This document shows, piece by piece, positions 59,782 to 64,000 of a DNA stretch of 64,000 nucleotides (positions are counted from its first letter, which is position 1; the number at the start of each line of letters is the position of its first letter). The notes under the pieces are model-generated. The model ran no database searches and had not been told where the DNA came from. It saw only the letters and a list, made by a program, of their open reading frames with translations. This DNA is from Deinococcus arcticus (GTDB taxonomy: Bacteria > Deinococcota > Deinococci > Deinococcales > Deinococcaceae), in NCBI RefSeq assembly GCF_003028415.1, contig NZ_PYSV01000006.1, forward strand, positions 149,329 through 213,328, written 5' to 3'. The translations under genes were made by a program, and so were the position numbers.

Positions 59782-60276
59782 TTACTGACCGGGCAGGGCC
59801 AGTTGGGCGGTGGTCTTGCCACTCTTCTTGTCGTGGCTGCACTGCATGGGCAGCTGGCCCAGGGTGTTCACACGCTCGCCGCTGTGAATGGTGATGTTCA
59901 CCGGCAGCGTCATGGCCCAGCCGCCGCCCTCGGCCAGTTGCGCGGCGCGCACGATCTCGGTGGGCTCGGCCTCCAGTTCGGCGTGCAGTTCGTCACCGGG
60001 CTTCAGGGGGCTGCCCTGTTCCACCAGGGTTTTCAGGGGCAGGGTCTGACCGCCGGCGCCCACGGTCAGGTCCTGTGTGTCCTCCAGCACTTCCTTGCAG
60101 GCTTCAATAAACTTGAACTTGCTGATGCCGCCTGCCTCGCGGTCACTGTAAATGGGGTTGCGCTGCGAAACGAAGATGGTCACAAAACCCAGCAGCGCCA
60201 CGGTCAGCGCAATGGCGACCCACAGCAGCGCGCGGCCGAGGCCGCCGTGACGGTTGGTGGAGGTATGCTCGCTCAT
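59782..60276 (-). CDS. Membrane-anchored protein of unknown function
   Basis: 164 residues from MSEHTSTNRHGGLGRALLWV. One helix (about 16-38) anchors a mostly beta domain facing the periplasm, with two cysteines (EACKEVLED and PMQCSHDKK) that could pair. No family recognised. A second ATG five codons upstream (60291) is possible. No partner gene apparent. Confidence 0.6.
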   Translation of the reverse strand: MSEHTSTNRHGGLGRALLWVAIALTVALLGFVTIFVSQRNPIYSDREAGGISKFKFIEACKEVLEDTQDLTVGAGGQTLPLKTLVEQGSPLKPGDELHAELEAEPTEIVRAAQLAEGGGWAMTLPVNITIHSGERVNTLGQLPMQCSHDKKSGKTTAQLALPGQ

Positions 60277-60421
60277 GTCACCCGTCAGCATAGCGTTCCC
60301 GCCCTGCGGCTGCCCCGGGGTGTCCAGCGCCGCCCGCCGGATGGGCCAGGGGGCCTCCTCCCCTGTGCGCTCGCGCTGAACTGAAGGAGCAGCGCCCACC
60401 ACGGCGGAGTGGCCCTCTGCC

Positions 60422-60943
60422 TCAGGGCACCTGCAGGAGGCCCGCCACCTCAACCCCGGCCAGGGGCACCCGGCGCAGCGCCTGGGCCACGGTTTCACCG
60501 GTAACCGGCTGGCGCAGGTCCGGGTTGAGGTCCTGCAGCGGGGCCAGCACGAATGCCCGTTCCCAGGCCCGGGGATGCGGCAGCAACAGCTCCGGGCCCT
60601 GACTCTGCTCCTGGCCGTAGAGAATCAGATCCAGGTCCAGCACCCGGGCCTCCCAGCGTTCGCGCCGCTGCCGCCCGGCCTGCGCTTCCAGGGCGTGCAG
60701 GGCGGCCAGCAGCGCCGGTGCTGTCAATCCGGTGCGCAGATGCACGGCCGCGTTCAGGTAATCGGGCTGCCCGGCGGGGCCCCCCACCGGCGCCGTGCGG
60801 TACAGCCGTGAGACCCCCGCCACCTCGCCCAGTGCCCCCAACTGTCCGGCGGCCCAGCGCAGGGTGGCGCCGGGGTCACCCAGGTTGGCCCCCAGGGCAA
60901 TAAAGGCGTCGGTGGGGGGGTCATCGGCAGGGTCAACGTTCAC
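60422..60943 (-). CDS. folK: 2-amino-4-hydroxy-6-hydroxymethyldihydropteridine pyrophosphokinase
   Basis: 173 residues from a GTG. AFIALGANLGDPGATLRWAA opens the family, SRLYRTAPVGGPAGQPDYLN follows, and the signature is RWEARVLDLDLILYG with PHPRAWERAFVLAPL. It transfers pyrophosphate from ATP to the pterin. The GTG overlaps the folB stop (GTGA). Confidence 0.94.
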   Translation of the reverse strand: MNVDPADDPPTDAFIALGANLGDPGATLRWAAGQLGALGEVAGVSRLYRTAPVGGPAGQPDYLNAAVHLRTGLTAPALLAALHALEAQAGRQRRERWEARVLDLDLILYGQEQSQGPELLLPHPRAWERAFVLAPLQDLNPDLRQPVTGETVAQALRRVPLAGVEVAGLLQVP

Positions 60944-61326
60944 CCTTCAGTCCGGCCCAGGGTCAACTCGGCAAACACATCGCGGAACACACCGGGCAGG
61001 GGCGCAAACGGCTTGTGCACCCGCACGGTCACGCGGCTCAGGCGCGGGTGTTCGCGCAGCACCCGCCGGGCAATCTGGTCGGCCAGCACCTCAATCAGCA
61101 GGCGGCGGGTGCCCGTCACCTCGGCGGCAATGGCGGCGTAGACCTCGGCGTAGTTCACGGCCTCGTCCAGTTCATCGGCCAGCCCGGCGAAGGGGTAATA
61201 CAGTTCGGCGTCCACCACAAAGCGGGCACCCAGCGCGGCCTCGGTGTCGTACACGCCGTGGCGTGCGTGAAATTCCAGGCCCTGCAACACCACGCGGCTG
61301 GTCTGGGGCAGAGGGTCAGCGGTCAT
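60940..61326 (-). CDS. folB: Dihydroneopterin aldolase
   Basis: 128 residues. GLEFHARHGVYDTEAALGAR has the catalytic region, then AVNYAEVYAAIAAEV and VRVHKPFAPLPGVF, whose lysine is catalytic in the family. It makes the folK substrate. ATG at 61326 (a GTG one codon earlier is possible). It follows folP by 62 bases. Confidence 0.93.
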   Translation of the reverse strand: MTADPLPQTSRVVLQGLEFHARHGVYDTEAALGARFVVDAELYYPFAGLADELDEAVNYAEVYAAIAAEVTGTRRLLIEVLADQIARRVLREHPRLSRVTVRVHKPFAPLPGVFRDVFAELTLGRTEG

Positions 61327-61388
61327 CACGGCCGAGTGTAGAGCAGCGCGCCGCGCCGCAGGGCCCCCAGCCGACCTGTCGCAGGTGT

Positions 61389-62270
61389 TCAGGTGCTCAC
61401 CGGCCCACCCGCCAGCGCGGCCTGCACCCGCAGGGCCTGCACATGCTCGGCGGCGGCGTGGGCGCGCACCACTGCGGCACCTGCGCGCGCCGCATGCAGG
61501 TGCAGCGCCAGGGTGCCCGGATCACGCGCAGTGGCCAGCGGCACCCCAGCCAGCGTGTCGATCAGCCGCTTTCGGCTGGCCCCCACCAGTACCGGGTACC
61601 CCAGGGCCACCAGCGCCGGCAGGGCGCGCAGCAGCGCGAGGTTGTGCTCCAGAGTCTTGCCAAAGCCCAGCCCCGGGTCCAGCAACACGTCCGGTACGCC
61701 ATCGGCGTGGGCCTGGGCCGCCTGCGCCGCCAGAAAACCGTGCACCTCGGCCACCACATCGCTGTACTGGGGCGCGCGCTGCATGGTGCGCGGCTCGCCC
61801 TGCATATGCATCAGGCACGCCGGGGCCCCCGCCTGGGCACAGACGGCCCGCATCTCGGGGTCGCGCAGACCGCCCACGTCATTCACCAGATGCGCGCCGG
61901 CGTCCAGCGCCGCCTGGGCCACCTCAGGCTTCATGGTGTCCACGCTGAGCAGCATGTCAGCGCCGCGCAGGGCGCGCAGCACCGGCCGCACCCGGTCAAT
62001 CTCCTCGGCGGCCGGCACGGGGGCGGCGCCGGGTCGGGTGCTCTCGCCGCCCACATCCACCAGCAGCGCGCCAGCCTCTCGCATGGCCCGCGCCGCACCG
62101 AGGGCCGCGTCCAGGGCGAGGTGCCGGCCGCCATCACTGAAGCTGTCCGGGGTGATGTTCAGAATGCCCATCACGGCCGTGCCGGACCAGCGCACCTGCC
62201 ACCCACGCGCCGTGCGCTGCGCCCCGGGCACCGGCCGCCCGAAGGTCAGGGTAAAGTCGCCCGCGTTCAG
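61389..62270 (-). CDS. folP: Dihydropteroate synthase, apparently with a CTG start
   Basis: 293 residues if begun at CTG (62270). GTAVMGILNITPDSFSDGG and DVGGESTRPGA are the pterin and sulfa-site loops; the HLVNDVGGLRDPEM and VLVGASRKRL blocks follow. It joins pterin pyrophosphate to p-aminobenzoate. No ATG, GTG or TTG gives the conserved N-terminal strand FTLTFGRPVPG. The CTG overlaps the pprI stop as CTGA, the same 4-base geometry as the ATGA junctions elsewhere in this window. Translation coupled to pprI is likely. Confidence 0.88.
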   Translation of the reverse strand: MNAGDFTLTFGRPVPGAQRTARGWQVRWSGTAVMGILNITPDSFSDGGRHLALDAALGAARAMREAGALLVDVGGESTRPGAAPVPAAEEIDRVRPVLRALRGADMLLSVDTMKPEVAQAALDAGAHLVNDVGGLRDPEMRAVCAQAGAPACLMHMQGEPRTMQRAPQYSDVVAEVHGFLAAQAAQAHADGVPDVLLDPGLGFGKTLEHNLALLRALPALVALGYPVLVGASRKRLIDTLAGVPLATARDPGTLALHLHAARAGAAVVRAHAAAEHVQALRVQAALAGGPVST

Positions 62271-63103
62271 GAGGCGCTGCCCTCGCCCCGGGTGGGCAGC
62301 AGAAAACTCACCATGACCCGGTGCCGGTCGGGAAAGGCGTCCACCTGTGCGGGCATGCGGCGACCCGAGCGAAACGGCACGTAACTGTCCTGCGCGATGG
62401 GCAGCCGGGTATCCAGCGCCACTGCCACCGGATGCTGCGCCGGAATGGGCGTGCCCGGGCGCAGGCTGTATTTCACGCCGGGCGCCGCGCTGCTCACGCG
62501 GACCGTCAGGGCCTTGCCCGGTGCCTCGGGCGCCTCCGGATCCTCGGCGTCCAGGCGGGCCACCGCGCACACGGCGTAGATCACCGGCGCCGCCGTGTGC
62601 TCGGCCAGGGTGTACAGGGCCGTGCTGGCGCTGATGTCGGCCCGGCGCGACAGCTCGGCCAGGGCGCGGCCAGTGGGGCCAAAGCGCGTCAGCACCTCGT
62701 CCAGCAGGGTCTGGGGAATCAGCAGGGCCGCGGCCCCCACGTTACACAGGGTCTCGATCACCTGCTCCAGCCGCTCGCCCTCAAAGGCGTCGTGCAAATC
62801 ACTCAGCAGGTCATCGTCGCCCAGCAGCAGGGCGTGGCTGATCTCGTGGGCCAGGGTAAAGCGCTGCCGCTCCGGGCGCACGCGGCTGTTGATCAGAATG
62901 ACGCGGTGCTCGGGGTCGTACGCGCCGTCGCGCTCGCCCATGGGCAGAAAGCTCAGCTGCACGTCACTCAGGCCGTGCATCAGGCTGTGGGTGTCCCGAC
63001 CCGGCAGCGCCGCCGCGTACTCGGCGGCCAGGGTCTTCATGCGCGCCCGGGCCGAGGCCATCAGGTCGGACGCTGCCAGGGGCTGTGGGTGCGTTTCACT
63101 CAC
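62267..63103 (-). CDS. pprI: Radiation-response metalloprotease PprI (IrrE)
   Basis: 278 residues from a GTG 7 nt after TAAGCT (63111-63116). The zinc motif H86-E87-x-x-H90 is in RFTLAHEISHALLLGDDDLL with the third ligand E117 in RLEQVIETLCN. The HTH-like segment PTGRALAELSRRADISASTA and the GAF-like C-terminal half (GVKYSLRPGTPIPAQHP; SYVPFRSGRRMPAQVDAF) follow. In Deinococcus it cleaves the repressor DdrO after radiation damage, switching on repair genes. The upstream in-frame residues are not part of the protein. It is followed directly by folP, as in D. radiodurans. Confidence 0.95.
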   Translation of the reverse strand: MSETHPQPLAASDLMASARARMKTLAAEYAAALPGRDTHSLMHGLSDVQLSFLPMGERDGAYDPEHRVILINSRVRPERQRFTLAHEISHALLLGDDDLLSDLHDAFEGERLEQVIETLCNVGAAALLIPQTLLDEVLTRFGPTGRALAELSRRADISASTALYTLAEHTAAPVIYAVCAVARLDAEDPEAPEAPGKALTVRVSSAAPGVKYSLRPGTPIPAQHPVAVALDTRLPIAQDSYVPFRSGRRMPAQVDAFPDRHRVMVSFLLPTRGEGSAS

Positions 63104-63110
63104 GCTGCGC

Positions 63111-63116
63111 AGCTTA
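63111..63116 (-). promoter_or_regulatory. -10 box TAAGCT for leaderless pprI
   Basis: On the minus strand TAAGCT, 7 nt, then GTG (63103). No RDRM-type palindrome (TTATGTCA-like) is seen upstream. Confidence 0.5.
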
Positions 63117-63366
63117 CCGTGTTCCCTGCGGGGCCGCGCGCTTGGCGCTGGTTCGGGAGGATGGGGGCGCACGCCGACCAAGCGCAGGCGGGCCTCACCC
63201 TGTTCCGGTGCAGCCCGCCTGCGGCCTGAAGCCCCTAAGTCCCTCCCCCAGGCCAACGGTTCAGAAGGGCGCAGAAACGTGTCCATTCCCAGTGCGAGGC
63301 ACTTTGCTTCACCACTCGCTCTGCGGCGCCGCTGTTCCAGCCCGCTCGGTTGATCGGGGGCTTGGC

Positions 63367-63390
63367 AGCGAGCGACTTAAGTCGCTCGCT
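63367..63390. repeat. Perfect 24-base palindrome at the junction of two repeat elements
   Basis: The left half AGCGAGCGACTT meets its exact complement at 63378/63379. The left side carries GTTGATCGGGGGC and GGCAGCGAG, shared with 26446-26489. The right side is the start of the terminator element copy 2. The pprI-side gap (63104-63366) otherwise shows only the pprI promoter. Confidence 0.7.
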
Positions 63391-63501
63391 GTTGATCTTT
63401 AGATCAACCGAGCGGAGCGAGTATCGAAAAAAGGACGTTGCACCGGGAGTGGAGACTTTGCGGTGCTCTCCTGCAAAGTAACGTGAGGTGCAACGTCCTT
63501 A
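63384..63501 (-). terminator. Composite terminator repeat, copy 2 (end of the acyl-CoA-binding protein gene)
   Basis: Read on the minus strand it begins TAAGGACG, where TAA is the stop of the gene. Then GGACGTTGCAC / GTGCAACGTCC enclose CTTTGC / GCAAAG and TTTTTTCG follows. Nearly identical over 118 bases to 9455-9575. Confidence 0.8.
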
Positions 63502-63765
63502 GCTGTGCGCTTTCAGCGTGGCCACCAGGGCCACGTATTCCCGCTGTGCGTCGTCCTGACCCAGGCCTTTCAGCGCGGCCCAGGCGTCATACTTGGCACC
63601 GCCCACAAAGTCAAAGCCCCCCGGGCGCGCGCCCGTCACGTCTCCCTGGCTGCCCTGCTTGTACAGGGCATACAGCTTCAGAAGTACGTCGTTACCGGGT
63701 TTGCGGCTGAGGGTCTGCACGTCCTGCTGGGCCTGTTCAAAGGCCGTTTTGTCTGGTGCGGTCAT
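63499..63765 (-). CDS. Acyl-CoA-binding protein (ACBP)
   Basis: 88 residues, a complete four-helix ACBP. It has FEQAQQDVQTLSRKPGNDVL, then YALYKQGSQGDVTGARPGGF and the KYDAWAALKGL block, which bind long-chain acyl-CoA. The protein is common in eukaryotes and patchy in bacteria. The ATG at 63765 lies 7 nt after TACACT (63773-63778). The TAA stop is the first codon of the terminator repeat. It may buffer acyl-CoA made by the lipid genes elsewhere. Confidence 0.9.
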   Translation of the reverse strand: MTAPDKTAFEQAQQDVQTLSRKPGNDVLLKLYALYKQGSQGDVTGARPGGFDFVGGAKYDAWAALKGLGQDDAQREYVALVATLKAHS

Positions 63766-63772
63766 GTGTGGC

Positions 63773-63778
63773 AGTGTA
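63773..63778 (-). promoter_or_regulatory. -10 box TACACT for leaderless ACBP gene
   Basis: On the minus strand TACACT, 7 nt, then ATG (63765). Confidence 0.5.
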
Positions 63779-63824
63779 CCCGGTTCAAGCTTCGGGCTCT
63801 GGCGATACCCAGGGTAAAAAGAGA

Positions 63825-63850
63825 AGCGCCCCCAGTTTCCTGGGGGCGCT
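63825..63850 (-). terminator. Intrinsic terminator directly after 16S rRNA
   Basis: AGCGCCCCCAG and CTGGGGGCGCT with a 4-base loop, followed on the minus strand by TCTCTTTTTACCC. It begins 34 bases beyond the 16S 3' end, leaving no room for tRNAs or 23S downstream. Confidence 0.85.
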
Positions 63851-63881
63851 GAAGATGCAGAGACAGAAGAAGAGGTACCGA

Positions 63882-64000
<119 letters not shown>

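Noticed and set aside
62267..63501. RDRM (DdrO operator) near pprI
   Set aside because: I looked for a TTATGTCA-like palindrome upstream of pprI and other genes and found none that fits.

Overview
The window is a GC-rich chromosomal segment that looks like a Deinococcus other than D. radiodurans. Three things point there. The radiation-response metalloprotease gene pprI (irrE) sits next to folP. Many genes have a TANNNT box 6-9 nt before the start codon, as expected for leaderless mRNAs. A lone 16S rRNA gene is followed at once by a terminator. The oxidase is ba3-type as in Thermus, all five tRNA genes encode CCA, and small dispersed intergenic repeats are frequent. I see no phage, no insertion sequence and no CRISPR array. 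Almost everything is housekeeping or conserved accessory content.

Layout, left to right. 1-4.8 kb: end of treY, a BI-1 membrane protein, a secreted protein, a phosphoesterase, an acetyltransferase and a DoxX protein. 4.8-6.7 kb: an overlapping four-gene minus-strand operon of three membrane proteins and a small XRE regulator, with a palindrome in its promoter. 6.8-9.5 kb: thiolase, ankyrin protein, disordered small protein. 9.6-14.8 kb: type II fatty-acid synthesis operon fabH-fabD-dinB-like-fabG-acpP-fabF (minus) with an operator-like palindrome. 15.1-20.3 kb: a double-kinase hybrid sensor and trigger factor. 20.9-25.4 kb: a secreted protein, tRNA-Leu, tRNA-His and the ba3 cytochrome oxidase operon with two very small genes at its front. 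25.5-33.9 kb: DUF72 protein, response regulator, hisF-hisIE, a lipoprotein, a phosphoesterase/MTHFS/lysoplasmalogenase run, SDR, Nudix and a 2H RNA-ligase-like protein. 34.1-38.6 kb: glycine cleavage operon gcvT-gcvH-gcvP. 38.8-41.1 kb: a frameshifted membrane gene, an AT-richer nucleotidyltransferase/partner pair, PfpI and a cupin. 41.3-43.1 kb: dnaG, apparently with an ATC start codon. 43.7-44.0 kb: tRNA-Arg, tRNA-Ser, tRNA-Ser. 44.0-49.0 kb: nitrilase-like protein, 5-oxoprolinase genes pxpB-pxpC-pxpA and a degenerate GGDEF protein. 49.2-55.5 kb: rplY, efp, accB-accC, a methyltransferase and acs. 55.8-58.2 kb: moaA, gntR, rplT and rpmI. 58.4-61.3 kb: GNAT, small genes, folK and folB. 61.4-64 kb: folP, pprI, an acyl-CoA-binding protein and the 3' end of 16S rRNA.

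Functionally, fabHDG-acpP-fabF with accBC forms most of the acyl-chain building machinery, and thiolase, acs and the acyl-CoA-binding protein handle acyl-CoA. gcvTHP, MTHFS and folBKP connect one-carbon and folate metabolism. The most unusual material is non-coding or at gene boundaries: a mobile-looking terminator element in three copies (one apparently read through by a DoxX gene that has CAA where the others show TAA), a dispersed repeat family whose terminal hairpin is kept while its sequence changes, several inverted repeats built from iterated short words, rare start codons (ATC for dnaG, CTG for folP), and tiny genes at the head of the oxidase operon.
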